Of a DNA stretch of 42,787 nt, positions 7,872-16,326 are shown in pieces. The notes beneath the pieces are model-generated. The model was not told the origin of the DNA, did no database searches, and saw only the letters and a program-made list of their open reading frames with translations. The translations under genes were made by a program, and so were the position numbers. Position 1 is the first letter of the stretch. The number at the start of each line of letters is the position of its first letter. Source of the DNA: Treponema sp. (GTDB taxonomy: Bacteria; Spirochaetota; Spirochaetia; Treponematales; Breznakiellaceae); the NCBI GenBank assembly GCA_031265845.1, contig JAISCC010000101.1, forward strand, positions 1-42,787, given 5' to 3'.

Positions 7872-10800
7872 GTGAGTATTGCAAAAGCCGTAGTCGGAAG
7901 ACCGACTACCATTTTTATTATATTTGCCCTGCTTATCGGGCTTGGGCTTTTCGCCCTTGTCAACTTGCCCATCGATCTGACGCCGGAAATCAACCCGCCG
8001 TACCTGGCGGTTATAACATCATACACCGGCGCTGGTCCTGAAGAAGTGGAGCGGAGCGTTACGCGCCCGCTGGAAGCCGCCTTGTCAAGCGTTTCGAGCC
8101 TTGAAGAGGTGACATCAACATCATCAAAGGGATCGAGCATGGTGATCATGGAGTTCACCTATGGCACCGATTTGGTGGATGCGTCAAATTCGGTGCGGGA
8201 CGCCCTGGATCGGGTGCGGAACTACCTCCCGACCGGCGTGGATGCGCCTACGATATTCAAATTCAACCCGTCCATGATCCCGATTATGACGCTCAGGGTA
8301 ACCGGCAACCGTACGCCGGAAGAATTGAGGGAGATCGCGGAAAACACCATTGTACCGCGCATTGAACAGACGCCGGGCGTCGCCACGGCAAGCGTAAGCG
8401 GCGGGCGCGAGAAGATAATCCGCGTGGAAATCCCGCAGAGCAGGCTGGAGGCTTACAACTTAACCGTCACCCAGTTGCAACAGATGATCGCGTCCCAAAA
8501 CACGCAGACTGCGGCGGGAACTATTACGGATGGCGGACTTTCCTACATTTTGACCACCATGGGCGAGTATGCGTCTCTTGATGAAATTCGCAATACGGTC
8601 ATTTCTTACAAAGGCGGCGGACTGGTAAACGGACAGGTTGATTTGCCCCGCAGCATATACCTCCGCGACATTGCCGATGTGTTTGAAAGTTACCGCGATG
8701 AAACGAGCGTCGTGCTGGTAAACGGCGTGCCGGCGGTGCAGCTTTCGGTGCAGAAGCAGAGCGGGAAAAATTCCGTACAAACAGCAAAAACATTGCGCGA
8801 ACGGCTTGTCCGCATTTCCAAAGAGATCCCCCAAGACATTGAGATTATGGAACTGTCCAATACAACGGATCAAATTGAAAATTCCATCAATCAGGTGACC
8901 TCCACCGCAGTTTCAGGCGCGGCGCTTGCGATTATCATCCTTTTTATATTTTTGCGTTCCATAAAACCAACCATGATCATCGGGATCAGCATTCCGGTGT
9001 CTATCATCGTCACCATCATGTTCATGTACTTCGCGGGTCTCACCTTGAATCTTATGACTCTTGCGGGCTTGGTGTTGGGCGTCGGCATGTTGGTCGACAA
9101 CTCCATCGTTATTCTGGAAAATATCTACCATTACCGCGAAAAAGGGGCGAAGCTCCATTCCGCGGCGGTGCTTGGCACATCGGAAATGCTGATCGCCATC
9201 ATCGGCTCAACGCTCACCACGATCTGTGTGTTCGCGCCGCTGGTGATGTTTCAGGGTTTGCTTGAAATGGCCGGAGAATTGTTTGCAGGGCTTGCGTTCA
9301 CCATTGTCATCTCCTTGACGATTTCGCTCCTTGTGGCCATGGTGCTGGTGCCGGTGCTTTCAAGCCATTTTTTCCCGCTTGTCACCCGCAAGCAAAAACC
9401 GCTTCGCGGACCTCTCGGCGTTATAGACAAGGCTTTTGACAATTTCTTCAAGGGGCTGGACAACGCCTACCGAAGGGCGGTGGACAAGGCGCTGAGGCAC
9501 AAGCTCATCATTATCGCGTCTCTGTCGCTTCTGTTTGTCGGGAGCATTCTGTTGATCCCAAAAATCGGGTGGCAATTCATGCCAGAGCAAGCGGCGGATT
9601 CGGTGAGCGTCGAAGTTACGCTCCCTATGGGAACGCCTCTCGCTGAAACCGAAGCGACATTGCGGCAGTTGCAGACTATCGTCGAGAAAGAGGTGAAAGG
9701 CTACGACCGTCTGGTGCTGAACGCGGGCGGCGGCGGCTTTATGGGCGGAGGAAGCAGCAATTCCGGTTCGCTCCGCATCAATTTATTGAAATATGAAGAG
9801 CGAATTGACAGCGCGGATGACATCAAGTCGAAAATACGCCGGCATTTCAACGAATTTCCCGGGGTTGTCATCTCCTTTTCGCAAGGCGGCGGCATGATGA
9901 TGGGCGGAGGGAATCCGGTTGATATTGTCATTAGATGCGACGATCTTGTAAAAGGAAAGCAGATAGCCACACAAATCTCGGATGTGCTTGAAACCATCCC
10001 TGAGATAAGAGAACCCAACATTTCCCTCGCGGATGGACTTCCGCAAATTGAGATCGAAATCGACCGGGACAGGCTCTATTCTTTAGGATTAAACACCTAT
10101 ACTGTGGGAAACGAAATAAAAGCGGCGATTGATGGACTGACCGCGACTCGCTACAAATCCGGCGGCAACGATTATGATGTGATCCTTATTCTCGCCGAGG
10201 CGGATCGCAACGCCCTGCCCGAACTGGATCAGATATTTGTTACCAGTCAGATAGCGGGGCGTGTGCCGCTTTCCAATTTCGCCTCTTATAAGAAAGGAAC
10301 GGGTCCTCTTTCCATTAACCGTGAGAATCAGAGCCGCGTCATCCATGTTACGGCAAGCGCGAATCTGGGAACCAAGCTCAATGTGCTGGAAGAAAAAGTC
10401 AGGGCTGAAATCACCAGATCGATTCCCAATGAAGATGATGTGATTATAGAGTATGCGGGGGACAATTCGGAAATGGTGGATATAATGCAAAAGTTTGTAC
10501 TGATTGTGATCGTGGCGGTGTTTTTGGTTTTCGGCGTTATGGCGAGTCTTTTTGAATCTTTTGCGGATCCGTTCATCGTCATCTTCACCATTCCGCTTTC
10601 AGTGATTGGCATTGTCGCGATTTATTTCATAACGGGCGAGATGTTCAATGTCTTCACTGCGGTCGGGCTGTTGGTGCTGGTCGGCGTCATCGTGAACAAC
10701 GGCATCGTTCTGGTTGACTATACAAACCTCTTGCGCAAGCGGGGCTATTCTCTCCACGACGCCTGCGTTGAGGCTGCCGGCAATCGCCTGCGCCCTATCC

Positions 10801-11165
10801 TCATGTCAACCTTGACCACCATCATCGGTCTTATCCCTATGGCGTTCTTCCCGGGCGAAGGCTCGGAAATGGTCGGGCCCATCGGCAAAACCGTATTCGG
10901 CGGCCTTTCATTCGGCACGTTGATGACTCTTTTCCTTATGCCCATAATTTACGCTATTTTCAACAAACGCTCCGATGAGCGCAGGGCGAAAGCTGAAGCC
11001 CGCAGGGAACGCATTGCGGCGGGGCTTACCAAAAAACAGGCGAAAGCGGCGAAAGCGGCGGCTTCCGCGCATACCGGCGGCGGGCAGCGTCTGCTTGACC
11101 GGCTTGACAAGTTTGACGACAGCGCGGATTTTGACGCTTCCGTGTTTAAGGGAGGATCGTTGTGA
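7872..11165 (+). CDS. RND-family efflux pump, inner-membrane subunit (AcrB-like)
   Basis: This is a proton-driven drug/metabolite exporter of 1097 residues. It starts with GTG, preceded by AGGAGA. The layout is standard: TM1 near 12-32, a large periplasmic loop, TM2-TM6 from about 345 to 500, TM7 near 550, a second loop, and TM8-TM12 from about 875 to 1030. The TM4 proton-relay region reads GMLVDNSIVILEN, with Asp409 kept and the second AcrB-type Asp replaced by Asn410. The TM10 motif is GVIVNNGIVLVDY, so the AcrB Lys is also Asn. Glycine-rich loops (GGGGFMGGGSS; GGGMMMGGG) lie in the second porter domain. The last 65 residues form a charged, Ala/Lys/Arg-rich cytoplasmic tail. Substrate is unknown. 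The stop overlaps the next start by 4 bases. Confidence 0.94.
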   Translation: MSIAKAVVGRPTTIFIIFALLIGLGLFALVNLPIDLTPEINPPYLAVITSYTGAGPEEVERSVTRPLEAALSSVSSLEEVTSTSSKGSSMVIMEFTYGTDLVDASNSVRDALDRVRNYLPTGVDAPTIFKFNPSMIPIMTLRVTGNRTPEELREIAENTIVPRIEQTPGVATASVSGGREKIIRVEIPQSRLEAYNLTVTQLQQMIASQNTQTAAGTITDGGLSYILTTMGEYASLDEIRNTVISYKGGGLVNGQVDLPRSIYLRDIADVFESYRDETSVVLVNGVPAVQLSVQKQSGKNSVQTAKTLRERLVRISKEIPQDIEIMELSNTTDQIENSINQVTSTAVSGAALAIIILFIFLRSIKPTMIIGISIPVSIIVTIMFMYFAGLTLNLMTLAGLVLGVGMLVDNSIVILENIYHYREKGAKLHSAAVLGTSEMLIAIIGSTLTTICVFAPLVMFQGLLEMAGELFAGLAFTIVISLTISLLVAMVLVPVLSSHFFPLVTRKQKPLRGPLGVIDKAFDNFFKGLDNAYRRAVDKALRHKLIIIASLSLLFVGSILLIPKIGWQFMPEQAADSVSVEVTLPMGTPLAETEATLRQLQTIVEKEVKGYDRLVLNAGGGGFMGGGSSNSGSLRINLLKYEERIDSADDIKSKIRRHFNEFPGVVISFSQGGGMMMGGGNPVDIVIRCDDLVKGKQIATQISDVLETIPEIREPNISLADGLPQIEIEIDRDRLYSLGLNTYTVGNEIKAAIDGLTATRYKSGGNDYDVILILAEADRNALPELDQIFVTSQIAGRVPLSNFASYKKGTGPLSINRENQSRVIHVTASANLGTKLNVLEEKVRAEITRSIPNEDDVIIEYAGDNSEMVDIMQKFVLIVIVAVFLVFGVMASLFESFADPFIVIFTIPLSVIGIVAIYFITGEMFNVFTAVGLLVLVGVIVNNGIVLVDYTNLLRKRGYSLHDACVEAAGNRLRPILMSTLTTIIGLIPMAFFPGEGSEMVGPIGKTVFGGLSFGTLMTLFLMPIIYAIFNKRSDERRAKAEARRERIAAGLTKKQAKAAKAAASAHTGGGQRLLDRLDKFDDSADFDASVFKGGSL

Positions 11166-11581
11166 TACGCATTGAAATTATCGCCAACCATTCGGTTGAA
11201 GAGAATATTCTTGAAGCCTTTCAGCATGAAAAAACCGCCGCGTATTACACACGCTTTCCGGGCGTTTTCGGCGTCGGCGCATCGGGTCCCCGCATGGGGG
11301 ACGCGGTTTGGCCCGAAGAAAACTTTGTCATTGTGGTGTGGTGCGAGGAAGCCGAGGCGGAACGCATTGAACGCGCCGTGGCTTCGGTAAAAAAATATTT
11401 TCCTGACGAAGGGATAAAACTCTTTAAGATGAGCGACGCCCCGCGTCAGCAGACAGTGTATTTGCCCACGTCAGCGATGTCGCCAGCGGGAACAGCAGAC
11501 GGCGCAACCTCCGGTGTTACAGTGGAATCGCCGCCCAAGCCGAAGCGGGCGTATACCGGACCCGAGGGAGAGAATTGTTAA
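11162..11581 (+). CDS. small PII/CutA-like protein coupled to the RND pump
   Basis: This 139-residue soluble protein starts with GTG overlapping the RND stop (GTGA), so it is translated together with the pump. The first 95 residues look like a ferredoxin-like PII-type fold: MIRIEIIANHSVEENILEAF, an aromatic/Gly loop, NFVIVVWCEEAEAERIERAV, and a closing strand IKLFKM. Residues 96-139 are a Pro/Ala/Thr-rich tail. Small PII-like proteins of DUF3240 and related groups are often found in RND efflux operons. I cannot assign this one to a named family with certainty. A role in sensing or modulating pump activity is inference from position. Confidence 0.7.
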   Translation: MIRIEIIANHSVEENILEAFQHEKTAAYYTRFPGVFGVGASGPRMGDAVWPEENFVIVVWCEEAEAERIERAVASVKKYFPDEGIKLFKMSDAPRQQTVYLPTSAMSPAGTADGATSGVTVESPPKPKRAYTGPEGENC

Positions 11582-11591
11582 ATAATCTCTG

Positions 11592-11623
11592 CGGCGGAGA
11601 TGACAACTTTGCCATCTCCGCCG
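11592..11623 (+). terminator. stem-loop after the efflux operon
   Basis: CGGCGGAGATG (11592-11602) pairs exactly with CATCTCCGCCG (11613-11623) around a 10-base loop, 10 bases after the last stop of the efflux operon. The T-run after it is weak, so it may be a 3'-end stabiliser rather than a full terminator. Confidence 0.6.
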
Positions 11624-11800
11624 TATGATATTGAAGATTTGCCCAGCAGTTTGGTGCGTTTCGCGCGTAAAATCTCCAAAAATCGCCGATTAGGTGATTT
11701 TTTACCTTTACAACAAGCTCTCATAGATTAAAGAAGAAGGGCAAGGAGATACCATGAATAAAAAATATATAAAAACGGCCAATTGCACATGACAGGACTG

Positions 11801-11940
11801 TTTGCGCGCCCCAGCTACGCTGGGGACGCCGCCGGTAGGCGGCTCGGACTCCGCAACGGCTAGGTCATTCCGCGCCCCTGCTACGCAGGGGAACGCTCCA
11901 TTCCCCCGCCAGCCCTTCGGCGAGCGTTTGTATAAAACAA
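11801..11940. repeat. GC-rich hairpin cluster (REP-like)
   Basis: Three hairpins lie in 90 bases: CCCCAGC-TAC-GCTGGGG (11809-11825), GCCGCC-GGTA-GGCGGC (11828-11843) and CCCCTGC-TAC-GCAGGGG (11875-11891). The first and third share sequence and loop but differ by a compensating A-T/T-A pair in the stem. A minus-strand ORF here (11708-11956) just reflects the repeats. The rest of 11624-12051 holds no gene I can support. Confidence 0.6.
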
Positions 11941-11975
11941 CAGGCGGCTGGAACAAACAATCAGCGTCTTCGATA

Positions 11976-12041
11976 AAAATTCACCGCATCTTTTTAAAAA
12001 GTTCATAGCATCTTTTAAGAAAATTCACCGCATCTTTTTTC
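11976..12041. repeat. three direct repeats, 22-bp period, before the HU-like gene
   Basis: TTCA..GCATCTTTT recurs with exact 22-bp spacing (TTCA at 11980, 12002 and 12024). The first and third copies are almost identical (ATTCACCGCATCTTTTT); the middle copy differs at a few positions. They end about 11 bases before the -35 box of the next promoter, a layout suited to side-by-side binding of an activator or repressor. Confidence 0.6.
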
Positions 12042-12051
12042 ACAACTCCAC

Positions 12052-12080
12052 TTGAAAATAATTTCAGAATACGGTATACT
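12052..12080 (+). promoter_or_regulatory. strong promoter of the HU-like gene
   Basis: TTGAAA (12052-12057), 17-base spacer, TATACT (12075-12080), followed by T-rich sequence and a strong AAGGAGG ribosome site 6 bases before ATG 12114. Confidence 0.75.
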
Positions 12081-12113
12081 TTTTTATAACGTCCGGTTCG
12101 CAAGGAGGCTTTT

Positions 12114-12518
12114 ATGGCGGTAAAATTAAAGAAAATCCAGAAGAAAAACCCGCTCCATCTGGAAATGGTGAAATGGCATCTTACGCAGGAAAAAACGGGG
12201 ACGGTTGGGATCAAGGAAATTGCCAAAGAAATTGAAGGGCGGTCCGCGCTTTCTCTTGGCGATGTGCAGAGCGCGTTGAGCAATTTAGTGGAAATGATGC
12301 CGTTGTTCCTTAAATTGGGACAAACCATTAAATTGGAGGGTTTCGGGTCTTTCCGCGTTACGGTGCGAAGCGAAGGGACGGATACGGCGGAGGAATTGAA
12401 CGCCCGCCATATAAAAGGGGTCAAACTGGTTTTTCAACCTAGCGTGGAACTCAAGCGGAGCCTTGAGGGCATTACTTTTGAAGTGCAGGCTGGCGCGCCG
12501 GAAACGCCAACGGCTTAA
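12114..12518 (+). CDS. HU-like DNA-binding protein (HU-HIG type)
   Basis: This 134-residue basic protein has the HU/IHF fold signature of the HU-HIG subgroup: an N-terminal Lys-rich arm, KGTVGIKEIAKEIEGRSALS-like helices (about residues 28-60), then TIKLEGFGSFRVTVRSEG (about 75-93), equivalent to the beta-arm start of HU, and a C-terminal helix-strand. It lacks the full extended beta-ribbon Pro motif of classical HU. It probably bends or coats DNA, or acts as a nucleoid-associated protein. It is a single gene with a strong promoter, the strong ribosome site AAGGAGG, and a phased triple repeat upstream, pointing to high and regulated expression. HU-HIG assignment is from memory of the family. 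Confidence 0.8.
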   Translation: MAVKLKKIQKKNPLHLEMVKWHLTQEKTGTVGIKEIAKEIEGRSALSLGDVQSALSNLVEMMPLFLKLGQTIKLEGFGSFRVTVRSEGTDTAEELNARHIKGVKLVFQPSVELKRSLEGITFEVQAGAPETPTA

Positions 12519-12849
12519 TTGTTTGAGTAAAAACATTAGTCCACGCCCACCGCCGATACAGGCGCGGTAGGAGAGCGTAGAGGGAGGGTAACGGAGTGCC
12601 GCGACACTTTTTTAAGGTGTGGTATACTGGCATCAGAGCGAGAGAGACGCGGAATTAGCGTTGTGTTTGCTTAAAACACAAAACCTGTTGGCTTGGATAT
12701 GGATTGAGGTTGTCATGTACATTATTGCCTATAAGTAAAATGATACTGAAGTAGACTTTACCGGGGTGTCAAAACTGACCCTCAATTTGAGCGTCATCGT
12801 GATAGTGAAGAGGCTTGAAAACAACTTGAAATGATGGAGGAAAAATACG
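12519..12849. other. intergenic region, no gene recognised
   Basis: This 331-base stretch has no supported gene. A -10-like TATACT at 12623-12628 with a weak -35 (GCGACA, 12601-12606) could start a transcript toward the lipoprotein gene, which would have a 5' leader of about 215 bases. A minus-strand ORF at 12729-12935 has no supporting features. Confidence 0.4.
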
Positions 12850-13758
12850 ATGAAAAAAGCCGTATACATCGTATTTGGATTGGCAGTTATGATGGGATTT
12901 GTCGGGTGCGCTGATACTTCTGTCATTACCGCCACGAGGTCGGTAGGACCTGAAACAACCAGTATGCTATATATCGACAGTACTAGATACAGAGGCGTTT
13001 ATATTAGTTATTTTGACAAGGCGTCAGTTTTTTGGCCAGATTGGTCTTCAACAGCATTTTATAAAGGCGTTATTATTCCATCGGGCCATCATACGTTAAC
13101 GTTAAATAGTTCTATGTACGATCAGCATCTTACAGTTTCCTATGATTTTGAACCGAGACATTTTTATTTTATTTCTTATGATTTCGAAAATATCGAATTT
13201 CTTTTAGAAGATTATACTGAACGTTATATTACAGAGAGTGGCGTCACATGGGACGGCGCTGTAGATCTTAAACAGAAGATGGAAAAAATAATAGCGCGGG
13301 CGGGACGCAAAACTCCCGCTACCGTTACGGCAAGTCAGCCGGCGGCTCAGTCGCCACTGTCGAACCGGGACACTGGCAGGCTGCAAAGCGCCCTGCAAAA
13401 ATCTGCCCAAACCGTTATGGGTTCTCTGGACAGGCAGAAAATCATCGCTATTGTTAATGTTACCTCAAGCAGCCAGGATATAGCGCAGTTTGTCGTCGGA
13501 GAACTTGAAGTTATTCTGGTGTCCAACAAATTCCCGGTGGCAGATCGCAGTACACTGGATACAATCCGACAGGAACAACAGTTGCAGTTAAGCGGTGAAG
13601 TGGACGATGACACGGCAGTTTCTATCGGCAAGTTCGTCGGCGCAAAAGTGATAATCGTCGGTGATATTAGCGGCAGTAGCGCCATGCGGCGGCTGCGGTT
13701 ACGCGCCTTAAATACGGAAACCGCACAAGTTATCAGCTCGACCTCAGAAGCGTTCTAA
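12850..13758 (+). CDS. lipoprotein with C-terminal CsgG/LpoB/FlgO-like domain
   Basis: This 302-residue envelope lipoprotein has a signal peptide ending GFVGC (Cys20) and a ribosome site GGAGG about 10 bases before ATG. Residues 25-165 have no family I recognise and are rich in Tyr/Phe/Ser. Residues about 180-302 match the CsgG/LpoB/FlgO fold: a long helix, QKIIAIVNVTSSSQDIAQF, VVGELEVILVSNKFPVADRS, and LSGEVDDDTAVSIGKFVGAK with strand VIIVGDISG. Domains of this type in treponemes are typically annotated as penicillin-binding-protein activator LpoB-like. The role is probably envelope assembly or export; the exact partner is unknown. A terminator-like hairpin follows. Confidence 0.8.
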   Translation: MKKAVYIVFGLAVMMGFVGCADTSVITATRSVGPETTSMLYIDSTRYRGVYISYFDKASVFWPDWSSTAFYKGVIIPSGHHTLTLNSSMYDQHLTVSYDFEPRHFYFISYDFENIEFLLEDYTERYITESGVTWDGAVDLKQKMEKIIARAGRKTPATVTASQPAAQSPLSNRDTGRLQSALQKSAQTVMGSLDRQKIIAIVNVTSSSQDIAQFVVGELEVILVSNKFPVADRSTLDTIRQEQQLQLSGEVDDDTAVSIGKFVGAKVIIVGDISGSSAMRRLRLRALNTETAQVISSTSEAF

Positions 13759-13816
13759 AGGGTTGACGCAAGGATGCCTGCCTGTCCGCAAAGCGGTGCC
13801 GTTAGGAGCATATAAA

Positions 13817-13848
13817 CCGCCTCCGTATGGGGCGGAACAAATTTTTTA
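13817..13848 (+). terminator. intrinsic terminator after the CsgG-like gene
   Basis: CCGCC-T-CC (13817-13824), loop GTAT, GGGGCGG (13829-13835), then AACAAATTTTTT. The stem has one bulged T. The T6 tract makes a plus-strand terminator likely. Confidence 0.55.
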
Positions 13849-13914
13849 TGGAGATTAAAATCATAAAAATAAATATTAAATATAAAGCAAAACTAACTCC
13901 GCATAACAGGTCTG

Positions 13915-14068
13915 TTTACGCTACGCCCGCAGTAGCGGGCTTGGCCTCCGTTCGCCTAGCTCAATCGCTTCGCTCCATTCCCACGGCTCATTCCGGCGCA
14001 TTTGGGCGGCGCGAAACCCTACGGGTTTCTTTATAGCGCCGCCCAAATGCCGTCGCCCCGAAGGGGCG
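13915..14068. repeat. nested inverted repeats (cruciform-like element)
   Basis: GCATTTGGGCGGCGC (13998-14012) pairs exactly with GCGCCGCCCAAATGC (14036-14050). The inner space holds another perfect hairpin, GAAACCC-TAC-GGGTTTC (14013-14029). Nearby are GCCCGC-AGTA-GCGGGC and GCCCC-GAA-GGGGC. The block is unlike flanking genes and resembles a palindromic repeat or MITE-like unit. ORFs across it are by-products. Confidence 0.65.
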
Positions 14069-14111
14069 CAAGCCGTAGGTTCGCAAACATCTGGAACGTT
14101 ATGCGCCTCTA

Positions 14112-14140
14112 TTGCGCAAACCAACAAACTATGGTATGGT
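14112..14140 (+). promoter_or_regulatory. possible leuCD promoter
   Basis: TTGCGC (14112-14117), 17-base spacer, TATGGT (14135-14140), about 60 bases before the leuC start. No T-box or leader peptide rich in Leu codons was recognised. Confidence 0.35.
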
Positions 14141-14201
14141 GAAGGCGCGTTGAGCGACGCCATGCCGAAGGCGGCGGCGGCGCGACACTGAGGAGCATAG
14201 C

Positions 14202-15479
14202 ATGGGAAAAACGCTTGTTGAGAAAATTTTCGAGGCCCACGTTGTTGACAGACCTTTCGGCGAATGGGCGTTGAGACTGGACCGGGTGTTCTGCCACGAG
14301 ATCACAACGCCGATAGCCATACACGATCTCGTCTCCCGCAATATGGACGCGGTTTTTGATCCCGCAAAGATAAAGGCGGTCATCGATCACGTAACGCCCT
14401 CCAAGGACGCGAAGACAGCCGAGCAAGGCAAGATGTTGCGGGATTGGGCGAGGCGTCATCACATACAGGACTTTTTTGATATTGGAAGAAACGGCGTTTG
14501 CCACGCGCTCTTTCCGGAAAGAGGCTTTGTGCGTCCGGGGCATACTATCATCATGGGAGACAGCCACACGTGTACTCACGGCGCGTTCGGCGCATTTGCC
14601 GCCGGCGTGGGAACCACAGACCTTGAGGTGGGCATTCTCAAAGGAGTGGCGGCGTTTAAACAGCCAGAAACCCTGCGCGTCAATTTAAATGGAACGTTGA
14701 GAAACGGCGTTTTCGCCAAAGATGTGATATTGAGTGTTATTGCAACGCTCGGCGTCGCGGGGGCGACGGACAAGGTTATTGAATTTCGCGGTCGCGTGGT
14801 TGATGAATTAAGCATGGAAGGGCGCATGACCATCTGCAATATGGCGGTTGAAGCGGGCGCGACCTGCGGCGTTTGCCTGCCGGATGCGACAACAGTGGAG
14901 TATTTGTGGCAATTCATCGGACCCGATGGAGATCGCGCCTATGCCACGAAAGAAGACGCCGCCGCTGATTTTGCGCAATGGCGCAGCGACGAAGACGCCG
15001 TGTATGCGGGCGCCGTTGACCTTGACTGCTCCACGCTTGAGCCGTGCGCCACATTCGGCTATAAGCCCGATGAGGTGAAACCCATTCGGGAATTGGCCGG
15101 CGTCAAAATCGATCAGGTGTACATCGGCTCCTGCACCAACGGACGCATCGAAGACTTGCGGGAAGCCGCGAACATAGTCAAAGGCAAAAAAATAGCCGAT
15201 TCGGTGCGGGCCATCGTGTCGCCCGCGACGCCCGCCGTTTATGGGCAGGCGCTTAAAGAAGGGCTTATTGAGACGTTTATGTCGGCGGGATTCTGTGTGA
15301 CGAACCCCACATGCGGCGCATGTCTCGGCATGTCCAATGGCGTGCTTGCGCAGGGGGAAGTGTGCGCCTCCACCACGAACCGCAACTTTTTCGGACGCAT
15401 GGGCAAAGGAGGCATGGTTCACCTGATGAGTCCAGCCTCAGCCGCAGCGGCGGCGATTGCGGGCGCAATCGGCGGTTGA
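14202..15479 (+). CDS. leuC: 3-isopropylmalate dehydratase large subunit (HacA/LeuC type)
   Basis: This aconitase-family large subunit isomerises 2- to 3-isopropylmalate in leucine synthesis, using a 4Fe-4S cluster. Its 425 residues fit the shorter archaeal/HacA-like LeuC class. The three cluster Cys are Cys311 in YIGSCTNGR and Cys371/Cys374 in NPTCGACLG. The substrate region GDSHTCTHGAFGAFAAGVGT is intact. A clear GAGGAG lies 6 bases before ATG. leuD follows 32 bases later, forming a two-gene operon. No leuA or leuB is in the window, so a related dehydratase role (for example methylmalate or homoaconitate) cannot be excluded from the sequence alone. Confidence 0.93.
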   Translation: MGKTLVEKIFEAHVVDRPFGEWALRLDRVFCHEITTPIAIHDLVSRNMDAVFDPAKIKAVIDHVTPSKDAKTAEQGKMLRDWARRHHIQDFFDIGRNGVCHALFPERGFVRPGHTIIMGDSHTCTHGAFGAFAAGVGTTDLEVGILKGVAAFKQPETLRVNLNGTLRNGVFAKDVILSVIATLGVAGATDKVIEFRGRVVDELSMEGRMTICNMAVEAGATCGVCLPDATTVEYLWQFIGPDGDRAYATKEDAAADFAQWRSDEDAVYAGAVDLDCSTLEPCATFGYKPDEVKPIRELAGVKIDQVYIGSCTNGRIEDLREAANIVKGKKIADSVRAIVSPATPAVYGQALKEGLIETFMSAGFCVTNPTCGACLGMSNGVLAQGEVCASTTNRNFFGRMGKGGMVHLMSPASAAAAAIAGAIGG

Positions 15480-15511
15480 GCCGGCGGCTCACGCGATAAA
15501 ACGGAGGATAT

Positions 15512-16033
15512 ATGAAAACATTTAACGGAAATGTTCTCTTTTTGGACAGAAGCGACATCAATACTGATGAAATCATCCCTGCGCGGCATTTAACTGAAAA
15601 TTCAAAAGAAGCCCTCAAACCCCACTTGCTGGAAGACTTGGCGCTTGACGGTTTTGATCCCTCATCAATCAAGGATATTGGGGCTGTTGTTGCGCGCGCA
15701 AATTTTGGGTGCGGAAGTTCCCGCGAGCATGCGCCCTGGGCGTTTGAGGTCAATGGCGTCAACATTGTGATTGCCGAGAGTTTCGCCCGCATTTTCAGGC
15801 GGAACATGTACAACTGCGGCATGATAGCCGCAGAACTGCCTGCAACAACGCTGGATGAATTGTTCCGCGAATTCTCCAGAGAAAAAACAACGGTGACGGT
15901 CGACGCTGAAAAGGCGACTCTCACTTTTATCGCCGCGGCAAAACAGAAAACCGTTCCTTTCATTCTGCAAGGCTTTGAGAAAGCCCTCGTTGAGGCGGGC
16001 GGCTGGGTCGAGTACGCGGCGAAGAAGTATTAA
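15512..16033 (+). CDS. leuD: 3-isopropylmalate dehydratase small subunit
   Basis: This 173-residue swivelling small subunit partners the large subunit encoded just upstream. Family motifs are present: DRSDINTDEIIPARHL at the N-terminus, ANFGCGSSREHAPWA (about residues 65-80) for substrate binding, and FARIFRRNMYNCG. GGAGG precedes ATG by 6 bases. The length fits archaeal-type LeuD. No T-rich terminator follows directly; a perfect CGGACGC-TCTT-GCGTCCG hairpin is at 16131-16148, about 100 bases beyond. Confidence 0.94.
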   Translation: MKTFNGNVLFLDRSDINTDEIIPARHLTENSKEALKPHLLEDLALDGFDPSSIKDIGAVVARANFGCGSSREHAPWAFEVNGVNIVIAESFARIFRRNMYNCGMIAAELPATTLDELFREFSREKTTVTVDAEKATLTFIAAAKQKTVPFILQGFEKALVEAGGWVEYAAKKY

Positions 16034-16130
16034 AGGCTTTTCCAAGACCTGTCTCCTCGGAAGCCGTCAATGTCAAAAAGGCGAAATGTTCGCTTGTTGG
16101 TGACGCGCAAAACTCGTCCTCCTCCTCAAG

Positions 16131-16148
16131 CGGACGCTCTTGCGTCCG
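16131..16148. repeat. small perfect hairpin between leuD and the Rpn locus
   Basis: CGGACGC (16131-16137) and GCGTCCG (16142-16148) flank a TCTT tetraloop. No T-run follows. The surrounding 16034-16282 has no gene I can support; its minus-strand ORFs are GC-rich and lack family features. Confidence 0.4.
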
Positions 16149-16282
16149 GATAACAACGGGCGGGCAGGTGAGGGGTCGAGAATCATCAATTGATAAAAGC
16201 GAACCGCCTTTCGAACTGGAATTGACCTCCGCAAAAAGACGCCCATTGCTGGCGGCGCGCCGCCATTCCATCGTGTTGACAT

Positions 16283-16310
16283 TGCAAATTCATCAAAAAT
16301 CTCGTATACT
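16283..16310 (+). promoter_or_regulatory. promoter of the Rpn-family gene
   Basis: TTGCAA (16283-16288), 16-base spacer, TATACT (16305-16310), then a GAGGAAC ribosome site before ATG 16327. A TTGACA at 16276 is too far (23 bases) from the -10. Confidence 0.5.
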
Positions 16311-16326
16311 ATAGCGAGGAACAATC

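Noticed and set aside
11708-11956. 82-residue minus-strand ORF
   Set aside because: Its sequence is the translation of GC-rich hairpin repeats (VAGAR twice) and it has no start signal.
11976-12041. Possible CRISPR array
   Set aside because: Only three 22-bp units without unique spacers and no cas genes nearby; better seen as a direct-repeat regulatory array.
14102-14201. T-box, leader peptide or riboswitch before leuC
   Set aside because: No run of Leu codons, T-box sequence or conserved riboswitch core could be found.
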